Translations under genes and position numbers: made by a program
Shown here: piece by piece, positions 7,706-15,938 of the stretch
Layout of the letters: each line of letters begins with the position of its first letter
Numbering within the stretch: position 1 is the first letter of the stretch
Notes under the pieces: model-generated
The model's input: only the letters and a program-made list of their open reading frames with translations
Told to the model about the DNA's origin: nothing
Databases searched by the model: none
From: Dorea_D sp963559605
GTDB taxonomy: Bacteria; Bacillota; Clostridia; Lachnospirales; Lachnospiraceae
Assembly (NCBI GenBank): GCA_963559605.1
Contig: CAUWLL010000011.1
Location: forward strand, 1-64,000
Reading direction: 5' to 3'
Length of the DNA stretch: 64,000 nucleotides

Positions 7706-8908
7706 ATGACAGGAAGAAAAAAGATAACAACAATATGCTGTTTGCTTTTGATAGGACTGCTTGGGCTATGTAGCTGTGGCAGTCCTTCTTCCGATTCTGT
7801 GGGAAATACTTCATCCGATACAAGTGAGAAGTCCGCAGCATTGGAACAATCAGAAAGTATAGATGAGAATAGTGTAGAACTTGTATATGAAAGTAGCATG
7901 AAATTAAAATATGCAGAGAATTTTTCTGTGGATTATTATGCTGGCGGTTATAAGATTTTAACGGTGATGGACGGGACAAAACTTTTGGTTGTTCCGGAGG
8001 GGAAAGCGATTCCGAAAAATTTAGAAGAGGATATGTATATAATACAACAGCCTATAGAAAATCTGTATTTGGTAGCAACTGCGGTAATGGATATGTTTGA
8101 CTCATTAGATGCAGTCGATACCATCAGACTTTCTGGGCAAAAAGAAGGTAATTGGTATATTGAATCTGCAAATGAAGCGATGTCTAATGGCGATATGCTA
8201 TATGCCGGAAAATATAATATGCCTGATTATGAGTTGATTGTTTCTGAGAATTGTTCTCTTGCCATCGAGAATATGATGATTTCTCATTCACCGGAGGTAA
8301 TTGAAATGATGAAGGATTTTGGGATACCGGTCATGATAGAGTATTCCAGCTATGAATCCCATCCTCTTGGCAGAGTGGAATGGGTTAAATTTTTTGGAGC
8401 ATTAGTAGGAAAAGAAGCAGAGGCAGAAGAAGTGTTTGGAAAACAGGTGGCTATTCTGGAAAAAGTAACCACGGATGAAAAAACAAATCAGACGGTTGCA
8501 TTTTTCTTTATTACGTCCAATGGTTTGGTGCAGGTAAGACAAAGTTCAGATTATGTACCTAAAATGATTGAATTGGCAGGTGGCAAGTATATATTTGAGG
8601 ATTTTGGAGATCCTCAGTCAAGCCGTTCTACCATGAATATGCAGGTGGAAGAATTCTATAACAGTGCAAAGGATGTGGATTATATTATTTATAACAGTTC
8701 TATTGACGGTGGGGTGAATTCCATAGAAGAGCTATTGGATAAATGTGCTGTACTGGAAGATTTTAAGGCGGTACAAAATGGCAATGTGTGGTGCACTACG
8801 AATGATATGTATCAGCAGTCTATGTCTATTGGTTATTTGATTGAAGACATACATGCCATGCTTCAGGGGGGAGAAGCAGAAATGGAATACTTGTTTCGCT
8901 TAGAGTAG
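7706..8908 (+). CDS. ABC transporter substrate-binding lipoprotein (BtuF/TroA-like)
   Basis: A 400-residue lipoprotein (lipobox LCSCG near residue 22-24). The TroA/BtuF-type helical-backbone fold is suggested by the two lobes: KILTVMDGTKLLVVP then VATAVMDMFDSLDAVDTI, and YSSYESHPLGRVEWVKFFGALVGKEAEAEEVF, the conserved signature of family-8 binding proteins. The region YMPKMIELAGGKYIFED-like follows. The start codon touches the preceding stop, so translation is coupled. Together with the permease and ATPase that follow it forms a B12/iron-complex importer. In the context of a B12 riboswitch, a corrinoid or its precursor is the best ligand guess. Confidence 0.85.
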   Translation: MTGRKKITTICCLLLIGLLGLCSCGSPSSDSVGNTSSDTSEKSAALEQSESIDENSVELVYESSMKLKYAENFSVDYYAGGYKILTVMDGTKLLVVPEGKAIPKNLEEDMYIIQQPIENLYLVATAVMDMFDSLDAVDTIRLSGQKEGNWYIESANEAMSNGDMLYAGKYNMPDYELIVSENCSLAIENMMISHSPEVIEMMKDFGIPVMIEYSSYESHPLGRVEWVKFFGALVGKEAEAEEVFGKQVAILEKVTTDEKTNQTVAFFFITSNGLVQVRQSSDYVPKMIELAGGKYIFEDFGDPQSSRSTMNMQVEEFYNSAKDVDYIIYNSSIDGGVNSIEELLDKCAVLEDFKAVQNGNVWCTTNDMYQQSMSIGYLIEDIHAMLQGGEAEMEYLFRLE

Positions 8909-8920
8909 AGGAGGCATTAT

Positions 8921-9937
8921 ATGCAGCATAGTAGAAAAATAAGGTATATTATCGTGTTTCTTTTGCTTGGTAGTAGTGTACTTGGTTTTGCACTCATGAA
9001 TGTTTGTAAGGGAACTGTGAAAATTTCCCTGGAAGATATTATGGTATCTATAGGTGGTCAGCAAATCAACAATGGCAAGATTCTGTGGGATATACGAATG
9101 CCCAGAACTATGGCTGCGATGATTTTAGGAGGGGCATTGGCTTTGGCAGGATATTTATTACAGACCTTTTTTCACAATCCTATAGCAGGACCTTTTGTGT
9201 TAGGAATCTCTTCGGGAGCTAAAATGGTTGTAGCGCTTGTGATGGTTTTTTTGATGGGTCAGGCTATTAGAGTCAGTTCAGTGACATTGATTGCCGCCGC
9301 TTTTTTGGGTGCGATGATATCTATGGGATTTGTTCTTTTGATGTCTCGTAAGGTGAATAATATGTCCATGCTGGTAGTAAGTGGTGTGATGATTGGTTAT
9401 ATTTGTTCGGCTGTTACAGAGTTGGTAGTGACCTTCGCAAATGATGCAGAAATTGTAAACCTTCATAATTGGTCAAGGGGCAGTTTTTCCGGAATGACAT
9501 GGGATAATGTATTTGTTATGGCAGTAGTGACAACAGTATCATTTATTATTGTCTTTTTTATGGCAAAGCCACTTTCTGCCTATCAACTAGGAGAATCCTA
9601 TGCACAAAATATGGGAGTGAATATTAGGCTCTTAAGAGTTGCTTTGGTTATTTTATCAAGTATTTTGGCTGCCTGTATTGTAGCGTTTGCAGGGCCTATT
9701 TCCTTTGTAGGGGTTGCGGTACCTCATTTGGTAAAAAGTCTTTTGGGAAGTGCAAAGCCGATTCTAATGATTCCGTCTTGTTTCCTTGGCGGAAGTGTAT
9801 TTTGCTTATTTTGTGATTTGTTGGCAAGAACTATGTTTGCTCCAACAGAACTTAGTATTAGTACTGTTACGGCGGTGTTTGGAGCTCCGGTAGTGTTGTG
9901 GATCATGATAAGGCGAAGCAGGGGGAAGGTGGCGTAG
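8921..9937 (+). CDS. FecCD-family ABC permease (BtuC-like)
   Basis: A 338-residue integral membrane protein with about nine or ten hydrophobic helices. Family marks: RMPRTMAAMILGGALALAG-Y-LLQTFFHNPIAGPFVLGISSGA near residues 60-100, and the coupling segment AGPISFVGVAVPHLVKSLLG near 250-270, both diagnostic of BtuC/FecCD/FhuB. AGAGGAGG precedes the ATG. The stop overlaps the GTG start of the ATPase. Confidence 0.9.
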   Translation: MQHSRKIRYIIVFLLLGSSVLGFALMNVCKGTVKISLEDIMVSIGGQQINNGKILWDIRMPRTMAAMILGGALALAGYLLQTFFHNPIAGPFVLGISSGAKMVVALVMVFLMGQAIRVSSVTLIAAAFLGAMISMGFVLLMSRKVNNMSMLVVSGVMIGYICSAVTELVVTFANDAEIVNLHNWSRGSFSGMTWDNVFVMAVVTTVSFIIVFFMAKPLSAYQLGESYAQNMGVNIRLLRVALVILSSILAACIVAFAGPISFVGVAVPHLVKSLLGSAKPILMIPSCFLGGSVFCLFCDLLARTMFAPTELSISTVTAVFGAPVVLWIMIRRSRGKVA

Positions 9938-11040
9938 TGAAATATTATTTCAAGACAGAGAGTTTAAGTGTAGGCTATCAGAAAAAGCCAATCATTAAAG
10001 ATATCGAAATTGGTTTGCAAAAGGGCGAAATATTGACCCTGATAGGTCCGAATGGTGCGGGGAAATCCACAGTTTTAAAAAGCATTGCAAAGCAACTGGC
10101 TCTCATTGCCGGAACAATTTATCTGGAGGAGCAGAGTGTGGAAAGGATGTCGGGGACAGAGTTGTCACAGAATATGGCGGTGGTATTGACGGAAAGACTA
10201 CGAACGGAAATGATGACTTGTGAAGATGTGGTGGCGACCGGAAGATATCCTTATACCGGACGCTTTGGTATTTTGTCTGAGGCGGATCGCCAGGTAGTAA
10301 AAGAAGCAATGGAACAGGTGCATGTGACCGACATTAAGAATCAGGATTTTACTCGCATTAGTGATGGGCAGAGGCAACGAGTGATGCTCGCCAGAGCGAT
10401 TTGCCAAGAACCGGATATTATTATTTTGGATGAACCAACCTCTTTTTTGGATGTAAAGTATAAGTTGGAATTTCTCTCTATTTTACAGGAAATGAGGAAG
10501 AAAAAGGGATTGACGGTGATTATGTCGCTTCATGAATTAGAACTTGCAGCCAGAGTTTCCGACAAAATTTTGTGTATTAATGGAACGTGTGTAGATCGAT
10601 TTGGAAAACCGGAGGAAGTGTTTGAGCAAGGGTACATATCAAAGTTGTTTTCTATTGCTTCAGGTAGTTTTGATGAAGAGAATGGAAGTATGGAATTAGA
10701 ACCTACAAAGGGTGAAGCAAAGGTTTTTGTGATAGCAGGCGGTGGAACCGGAAGAAATGTGTATCGTAGATTACAGAGACAAGGGGTGCCCTTTATTACT
10801 GGGGTTTTACTACAAAATGATCTGGACTATCCGGTAGCAAGGGCTCTGGCGACAGATGTGATTGCCACAAATACATTTGAACCAATTATGGAGGAACATA
10901 TGCAGGAAGCAAGAAAAAAAATGACCTCCTGTGACAAAATTATCTGTTGTAAAGAAACTTTTGGAACGTTGGAGCAGGCAAATTTGGAATTGTTGAAATT
11001 TGCAAAAGAATCCGGTAAGGAAATAGAAATGAGTTGTTAG
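9937..11040 (+). CDS. ABC transporter ATPase (BtuD/FepC-like) with extra C-terminal domain
   Basis: Translation probably starts at GTG 9937, which overlaps the permease stop (TAGTG); an ATG at 9898 is an in-frame alternative. Residues 1-255 form a standard FepC/BtuD nucleotide-binding domain: Walker A GPNGAGKST, Q-loop, signature ISDGQRQR, Walker B IIILDEPT and H-loop SLHE. After this, some 110 residues that ordinary BtuD proteins lack begin with KVFVIAGGGTGRNVYRRLQRQG, a Rossmann-like nucleotide-binding start, and end in a Cys-containing tail. That domain may sense or bind a ligand. The gene completes the importer encoded by the two genes before it. Confidence 0.85.
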   Translation: MKYYFKTESLSVGYQKKPIIKDIEIGLQKGEILTLIGPNGAGKSTVLKSIAKQLALIAGTIYLEEQSVERMSGTELSQNMAVVLTERLRTEMMTCEDVVATGRYPYTGRFGILSEADRQVVKEAMEQVHVTDIKNQDFTRISDGQRQRVMLARAICQEPDIIILDEPTSFLDVKYKLEFLSILQEMRKKKGLTVIMSLHELELAARVSDKILCINGTCVDRFGKPEEVFEQGYISKLFSIASGSFDEENGSMELEPTKGEAKVFVIAGGGTGRNVYRRLQRQGVPFITGVLLQNDLDYPVARALATDVIATNTFEPIMEEHMQEARKKMTSCDKIICCKETFGTLEQANLELLKFAKESGKEIEMSC

Positions 11041-11065
11041 TGATGCAGAAAGGCATGAAGAAGTT

Positions 11066-12532
11066 ATGGCAAAGGTAATCATGGTACAGGGAACCATGTC
11101 TAATGCGGGCAAAAGCCTTTTAGCAGCCGGTTTGTGTAGGCTTTTTAAGCAGGATGGGTTTAGAGTGGCTCCTTTTAAATCTCAGAATATGGCGTTAAAT
11201 TCCTTTATTACATCGGAAGGATTGGAAATGGGCAGAGCGCAGGTTATGCAGGCGGAAGCAGCAGGAATCCCACCGATGGTATGTATGAATCCTATTTTAT
11301 TAAAACCTACCAATCATACAGGGTCACAGGTGATTGTAAATGGTGAGGTATTTGGGAATATGAGTGCAAGAGATTACTTTGGATTTAAGAAGCAATTGAT
11401 TCCTGAGATAAAAAAGGCTTTTAAAAAGTTGGAAGAATATGCGGATATTATTGTAATTGAAGGAGCGGGAAGTCCGGCGGAAATTAACTTAAAGCAGAAT
11501 GACATTGTAAATATGGGAATGGCTGAAATGGTGGACGCGCCGGTTCTTTTAGTGGGAGATATTGACAGAGGCGGTGTGTTTGCACAGCTTTTAGGAACTT
11601 TGATGCTGCTTGAGGAAAAAGAAAAAAGGAGAGTAAAGGGACTTATTATTAATAAGTTTCGTGGGGATAAATCTATTCTTGATACGGGAATTGAAATGCT
11701 GGAAGAAAAGGGCAATGTTCCGGTGGTAGGAGTTGTACCATATATGGAATTGTCTCTGGAGGATGAGGATAGTCTGACGGAGAGATTTGATAGAAAAAGA
11801 GAAGGTTTAATTAATATTGCTGTAATCCGATATCCCAGAATTTCCAATTTTACGGATTTTAATGTTTTTGAAAAAATGCCTGAAGTGACAGTGCGATATG
11901 TGACATCCATTAGTGAATTACAGCATCCAGATATGATTTTCTTGCCCGGAAGCAAAAACACCATGGGGGATTTGAAGTGGATGCGTCAAAATGGTTTGGA
12001 AGCTGCTGTTAAGAAGTTGGCAGAAAATATTCCAGTGTTTGGAATTTGTGGTGGCTACCAAATGCTAGGCCAGGAGATTTCTGATCCAGAAGGCGTAGAA
12101 GAAGGTGGACAAATGCGGGGGATGGAGCTACTCCCCGTGTCAACTGTACTGGTGACAGAAAAAAAACGTTGTCAGATCGAGGGGGAGATTGGAAGTTTAA
12201 GAGGACTGTTCCATAGACTTTCTGATTGCCCGTTCAAAGGATATGAAATACATATGGGAAGGACGGGAGCAGAAGAAAAGGTTGTAGTGACATCCGAGAT
12301 GAATGAAAATATTTACGGTTCCTATGTACATGGATTATTTGATGAAGGAATTATTGCACATATAATGGTACAGGCTCTTGCAGAGAAAAAAGGAATTAAG
12401 ATAGAAAATGGAGAGTTTGAGGATTATCAGGTTTTTAAGAACAAGCAGTATGACAAGTTGGCAGATACTTTGCGGATGTATCTAAATATGGAGGAAATTT
12501 ATGAAATGCTTGGAGAAGCCCATCTGGAATGA
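11066..12532 (+). CDS. cbiP: Cobyric acid synthase (glutamine-hydrolysing)
   Basis: A 488-residue two-domain amidotransferase. The N-terminal dethiobiotin-synthetase-like domain has P-loop GTMSNAGKS near residues 9-17 and FKSQNMALNS, both diagnostic for CbiP/CobQ; the C-terminal triad-type glutaminase has nucleophile Cys in FGICGGYQMLGQ near residue 328 and the His in SYVHGLFDE near 423. It amidates the b, d, e and g carboxylates of adenosylcobyrinic a,c-diamide. Length is normal (about 490-510). The next gene's start overlaps its last 32 bases. Confidence 0.95.
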   Translation: MAKVIMVQGTMSNAGKSLLAAGLCRLFKQDGFRVAPFKSQNMALNSFITSEGLEMGRAQVMQAEAAGIPPMVCMNPILLKPTNHTGSQVIVNGEVFGNMSARDYFGFKKQLIPEIKKAFKKLEEYADIIVIEGAGSPAEINLKQNDIVNMGMAEMVDAPVLLVGDIDRGGVFAQLLGTLMLLEEKEKRRVKGLIINKFRGDKSILDTGIEMLEEKGNVPVVGVVPYMELSLEDEDSLTERFDRKREGLINIAVIRYPRISNFTDFNVFEKMPEVTVRYVTSISELQHPDMIFLPGSKNTMGDLKWMRQNGLEAAVKKLAENIPVFGICGGYQMLGQEISDPEGVEEGGQMRGMELLPVSTVLVTEKKRCQIEGEIGSLRGLFHRLSDCPFKGYEIHMGRTGAEEKVVVTSEMNENIYGSYVHGLFDEGIIAHIMVQALAEKKGIKIENGEFEDYQVFKNKQYDKLADTLRMYLNMEEIYEMLGEAHLE

Positions 12533-13595
12533 TTATACAAGAGAAGGATTGAAAAAGTTGAAGGTCGATGAACCGGATGAGTTATACAGAAAAAAGGTAT
12601 TGAAGAATTGGGATGCCATTGCAAAACCGTTAGATGGAATGGGAAGGTTTGAAACTTTGATTGCAAGGATAGGTGCGGTTATAGGAACGGAAGAGATTGA
12701 TATTACTAAGAAGGCAGTAGTCATAATGTGTGCTGATAACGGAATTGTAGAGGCGGGGGTCAGTCAATCTGGGCAAGAAGTTACAGTGGCGGTAGCAAAA
12801 GCTATGGGAAAAGCCCAGTCTTGTGTAGGGCGAATGGCGAAGACAGTGGGAGCGGATATTATTCCGATAGACATTGGCATCAGTTCAAAAGAATCTATTC
12901 CGGGGGTTATTTCCCAAAAAGTACGATGTGGCACCAGAAATTTTAGGAAAGAGGCGGCTATGACAGAAACAGAAGCCATACGCGCCATAGCGATAGGAAT
13001 AGAGACAGCATTCCAGTGTAAAAACAAAGGATACCAAATTCTTGCAGTAGGAGAATTAGGGATTGGCAATACCACGACCAGTAGTGCGGTTGCAGCGGCG
13101 TTGTTAAAGTGTGAAGTAGCGAAAGTGACAGGAAGAGGGGCAGGGTTAAATGATACCGGACTTGCCAGAAAGCAGAAGGTAATTGAAGAAGCAATTCAGA
13201 AATACGATTTGTACCATGCAGATGCCTTGACGATACTCTGGACAGTAGGAGGTCTGGATATTGCAGGTCTTGTGGGGCTCTGTATTGGTGGTGCAATGTG
13301 TCATCTGCCTATTGTTTTGGATGGAGTCATTAGTATGGTAGCTGCTTTATTGGCAGAACGATTGATTCCGGGGATCAAAGAGTATTATATTCCTTCTCAT
13401 AAGGGAAAGGAACCGGCTATTGAAATGCTTACAAAAGAACTGGAACTGGAGCCTGTGATCGATGGGAATATGGCATTAGGTGAAGGAACCGGTGCAGTAA
13501 TGATGCTTGCTTTACTGGATGTGACGTTGAGTATCTATCAGGGAAAAACAACATTTAATGAAATGAGGATAGAACAGTATGAAAGGCTGAGGTAG
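12501..13595 (+). CDS. cobT: Nicotinate-nucleotide-dimethylbenzimidazole phosphoribosyltransferase
   Basis: A 364-residue enzyme matching CobT in length and motifs: KPLDGMGRFE near residue 45, MCADNGIVEAGVSQSG near 75-90, GELGIGNTTTSSA near 180, GRGAGLNDTGL near 205 and LGEGTGAVM with catalytic Glu near 335. It makes alpha-ribazole phosphate or related lower-ligand nucleotides. Start ATG 12501 lies inside cbiP behind ATGGAGG; overlap suggests coupled translation. Anaerobic relatives often activate bases other than dimethylbenzimidazole. Confidence 0.95.
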   Translation: MKCLEKPIWNDYTREGLKKLKVDEPDELYRKKVLKNWDAIAKPLDGMGRFETLIARIGAVIGTEEIDITKKAVVIMCADNGIVEAGVSQSGQEVTVAVAKAMGKAQSCVGRMAKTVGADIIPIDIGISSKESIPGVISQKVRCGTRNFRKEAAMTETEAIRAIAIGIETAFQCKNKGYQILAVGELGIGNTTTSSAVAAALLKCEVAKVTGRGAGLNDTGLARKQKVIEEAIQKYDLYHADALTILWTVGGLDIAGLVGLCIGGAMCHLPIVLDGVISMVAALLAERLIPGIKEYYIPSHKGKEPAIEMLTKELELEPVIDGNMALGEGTGAVMMLALLDVTLSIYQGKTTFNEMRIEQYERLR

Positions 13596-14144
13596 ATGTT
13601 AGTATTGATTACAGGAGGAAGTGGAAGTGGGAAATCTGCTTATGCAGAGGATTATATTACGAAACTTTCTAAAGCTTGTAGAAAATATTATATTGCCACC
13701 ATGCAGGTATATGATGAGGAAGGGCAGGAAAAGGTATTCAGGCATCAAAAAATGCGGGCGGGTAAAGGGTTTATAACTATTGAGCAGCCAACAGATATTC
13801 ATCAGGCTGCGGATAAAATGGAAAAGGGTACCGCCATGGAGAATGTCGGATTACTGGAATGTATGTCTAATTTGGTGGCAAATGAGATGTTCTGTGAGGG
13901 TGAGATGAGAGATTGCGCATTGGTAAATAAAAGTATTATTGGCGGAATAGAAGCGTTATTAAAAACGGTAAAGGATTTCATTATTGTTACGAATAATGTG
14001 TCTGAGGACGGAATTATTTATGATGAAACAACCATGAATTATATCAGAATCCTGGGCTGTATCAATCAAGAACTGGCTAAGATGGCGGATAAAGTAATTG
14101 AGGTGGTGGCAGGGATCCCGATTATAGTGAAAGAAGGAAAATAA
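13596..14144 (+). CDS. cobU: Adenosylcobinamide kinase / guanylyltransferase (CobU/CobP)
   Basis: A 182-residue protein beginning with the CobU P-loop GGSGSGKSAYAED (residues 6-18). YYIATMQVYDEEGQEKVFRHQKMR carries the conserved catalytic His region. The later motifs are unusual: canonical DCLTLWLTN becomes ECMSNLVANEM, and canonical SNEVGxGIVP becomes NNVSEDGIIYDE. It starts on the base after cobT ends. CobU phosphorylates adenosylcobinamide and transfers GMP. A second CobU-like protein three genes on has the opposite pattern of conserved motifs. Confidence 0.88.
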   Translation: MLVLITGGSGSGKSAYAEDYITKLSKACRKYYIATMQVYDEEGQEKVFRHQKMRAGKGFITIEQPTDIHQAADKMEKGTAMENVGLLECMSNLVANEMFCEGEMRDCALVNKSIIGGIEALLKTVKDFIIVTNNVSEDGIIYDETTMNYIRILGCINQELAKMADKVIEVVAGIPIIVKEGK

Positions 14145-14145
14145 T

Positions 14146-14913
14146 ATGCGTATTATAAAAGCAATGCTCATCGCATTTTCAATGTATTCTAAAATTCCTA
14201 TGCCACAGTTTCAGTGGAAGGATGAGGATATGAAATATATGCTTTGTTTTTTCCCCTGGATAGGAGCAGTAATCGGTGGTTGTGTTTATCTATGGGGAAT
14301 GATTTGTGAAAAATATGAAGTTAGTCTGTTATGTTATACCTTGGTAGGAACAGCAATACCTTTATTGGTTACAGGAGGATTTCATGTAGATGGATTTATG
14401 GATACCGTGGATGCTTTTTGTTCCTATCAGCTACGAGAGAAGAAACTGGAAATCTTAAAAGATCCCCATATTGGCGCATTTGCAGTTATCAGATTTAGTG
14501 CTTATGGGCTATTGTATATGGCTGCTTTTTCCGAAATACAGGACGGGAACTTATTACAGATTGTTTGTGCAGGTTTTTTCCTATCCAGATGTCTAAGTGG
14601 AATTAGTGTAGTATCATTTTCGTTAGCCAAAAAGGAAGGCTTGCTTTATTCTTTTGCTAGTAAGGCAGGGGAGGATATGGTGAAGAAATCACTGTATTTG
14701 CAGGGGGCCTTGTGTGTTCTGTTTATGCTATGGCGTTCTTTATTTGGAGGAATGATTGTGGCAGTAGTGGCGCTTGGTGTATTTGCGTATTACTATTATC
14801 GCAGTAAAAAAGAACTGGGTGGTATTACCGGCGATACGGCAGGATATTTTGTACTGATCTGTGAATGCAGTATGTTGATTGCAACAGCGGTAATAAATGT
14901 AGTTTGCATGTAA
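14146..14913 (+). CDS. cobS: Adenosylcobinamide-GDP ribazoletransferase (cobalamin synthase)
   Basis: A 255-residue integral membrane enzyme with about six hydrophobic helices. The N-terminus AFSMYSKIPMPQFQWK and the catalytic segment GGFHVDGFMDTVDAFCSYQLREKKLEILKDPHIGAFA (aspartates of the D-G-x-M-D-T-x-D-A motif near residues 82-89) identify CobS. It joins the nucleotide loop to adenosylcobinamide-GDP in the membrane. Starts one base after the cobU stop. Confidence 0.95.
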   Translation: MRIIKAMLIAFSMYSKIPMPQFQWKDEDMKYMLCFFPWIGAVIGGCVYLWGMICEKYEVSLLCYTLVGTAIPLLVTGGFHVDGFMDTVDAFCSYQLREKKLEILKDPHIGAFAVIRFSAYGLLYMAAFSEIQDGNLLQIVCAGFFLSRCLSGISVVSFSLAKKEGLLYSFASKAGEDMVKKSLYLQGALCVLFMLWRSLFGGMIVAVVALGVFAYYYYRSKKELGGITGDTAGYFVLICECSMLIATAVINVVCM

Positions 14914-14929
14914 GGAGGAGGTGGATTAG

Positions 14930-15328
14930 ATGAAGTTGGTCATTGGTGGATACGCGCAAGGGAAATTAGATTATGTGCTTAATGGGAATAGGTTACAGGA
15001 TTTTTGTATTGCAGATGGTGAACTTCCTAATGTAGAACAATTGAAGGATGAAAAAAGCAATGGAAAAACAGTAATTGTGGATCACTTTCATGAGTGGATG
15101 AGAGCAAGTATTAGGCAGGGTAAGAATGCAGAGCAGGAAATACTGGAATTTATAAGCAATGCTCCTAGTTGTATTGTGATCAGTGATGAGATTGGAAATG
15201 GAATTGTGCCCATAGACGGTTTTGAACGAGAATACAGAGAGCGAACAGGAAGGATTCTGGTAAGACTGGCGGAGCAGGCAGATGAGGTGGTGCGAGTGGT
15301 ATGTGGAATCGGTCAGAGGATCAAATAA
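14930..15328 (+). CDS. Second CobU-like protein, shortened, with altered P-loop
   Basis: A 132-residue protein, about 50 residues shorter than CobU. The N-terminus MKLVIGGYAQGKLDYVL aligns with the CobU P-loop GG-x-x-S/A-GKS-x-x-A but lacks the Ser after GK. The middle has VIVDHFHEWM where CobU has its DCLT strand. The C-terminal third is canonical CobU: VISDEIGNGIVPIDGFEREYRERTGRILVRLAEQADEVVRVVCGIGQRIK-like order, with the guanylyl-site motif E-I-G-x-G-I-V-P. AGGAGGAGG precedes the ATG. It may complement the cobU product, whose C-terminal motif is degenerate, or be a regulatory subunit. Confidence 0.75.
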   Translation: MKLVIGGYAQGKLDYVLNGNRLQDFCIADGELPNVEQLKDEKSNGKTVIVDHFHEWMRASIRQGKNAEQEILEFISNAPSCIVISDEIGNGIVPIDGFEREYRERTGRILVRLAEQADEVVRVVCGIGQRIK

Positions 15329-15930
15329 AATTAGTAATGATTCGTCATGGTGCGACGCCTTCCAATAAAGAGCGTAGATACCTTGGCAGAACAGATGAAG
15401 GATTAAGCAAGGAAGGGGAGCAGACATTACAAGAAGCGAGGAATACCTATCCATACATTGATCACCTTTTTTCGAGTCCTATGAGACGTTGTACACAAAC
15501 TGCCCGCATCCTCTATCCTAAGCAAGAAATTTTTGAGATACCGGAATGGGTGGAAATAGATTTTGGAGATTTTGAAGGAAAAAATCATGTGGAATTAAAG
15601 GAAAATGAATACTATCAGAAGTGGATTGACAGTAATGGTACATTGCCTTTTCCCAATGGAGAGAGTAGAGAAGATTTTATAGAACGCTGTAAACAAGGAT
15701 TCTATAAAATGCTATTACAACTGGAAAGCCAGAACCAAATGAACAGCGCTATGACAGTAGGGGTAGTGATACATGGTGGAACTATTATGTCTTTGTTGAG
15801 CACCTTTTGTGGCGGTGAATATTTTGATTATCAGGTAGCTAATGGCCAGGGCTATATTTGCACATTAAAAAAGGTACAGGGTCATCCTCAAATGGCAGAA
15901 GTTCAGAAAATAGGACAAGATAGATTGTGA
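15301..15930 (+). CDS. cobC: Alpha-ribazole phosphatase (histidine phosphatase family)
   Basis: A 209-residue histidine phosphatase. Catalytic LVMIRHGATPSNKERRYLGRTDEGLSKEG (RHG near residues 14-16) and the FSSPMRRCTQTA motif are the family hallmarks; IDFGDFEGKN carries the acid/base Glu region, and VIHGGTIMSL the second His. The Y-L-G-x-T-D-x-x-L-S pattern is typical of CobC, which removes phosphate from alpha-ribazole phosphate or cobalamin phosphate. The ATG lies 28 bases inside the preceding gene. Confidence 0.88.
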   Translation: MWNRSEDQIKLVMIRHGATPSNKERRYLGRTDEGLSKEGEQTLQEARNTYPYIDHLFSSPMRRCTQTARILYPKQEIFEIPEWVEIDFGDFEGKNHVELKENEYYQKWIDSNGTLPFPNGESREDFIERCKQGFYKMLLQLESQNQMNSAMTVGVVIHGGTIMSLLSTFCGGEYFDYQVANGQGYICTLKKVQGHPQMAEVQKIGQDRL

Positions 15931-15938
15931 GGAAGTAA

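Noticed and set aside
11374..11964. 196-codon minus-strand frame inside cbiP
   Set aside because: Low-complexity Ser/Leu/Ile content expected from the reverse of a coding strand.
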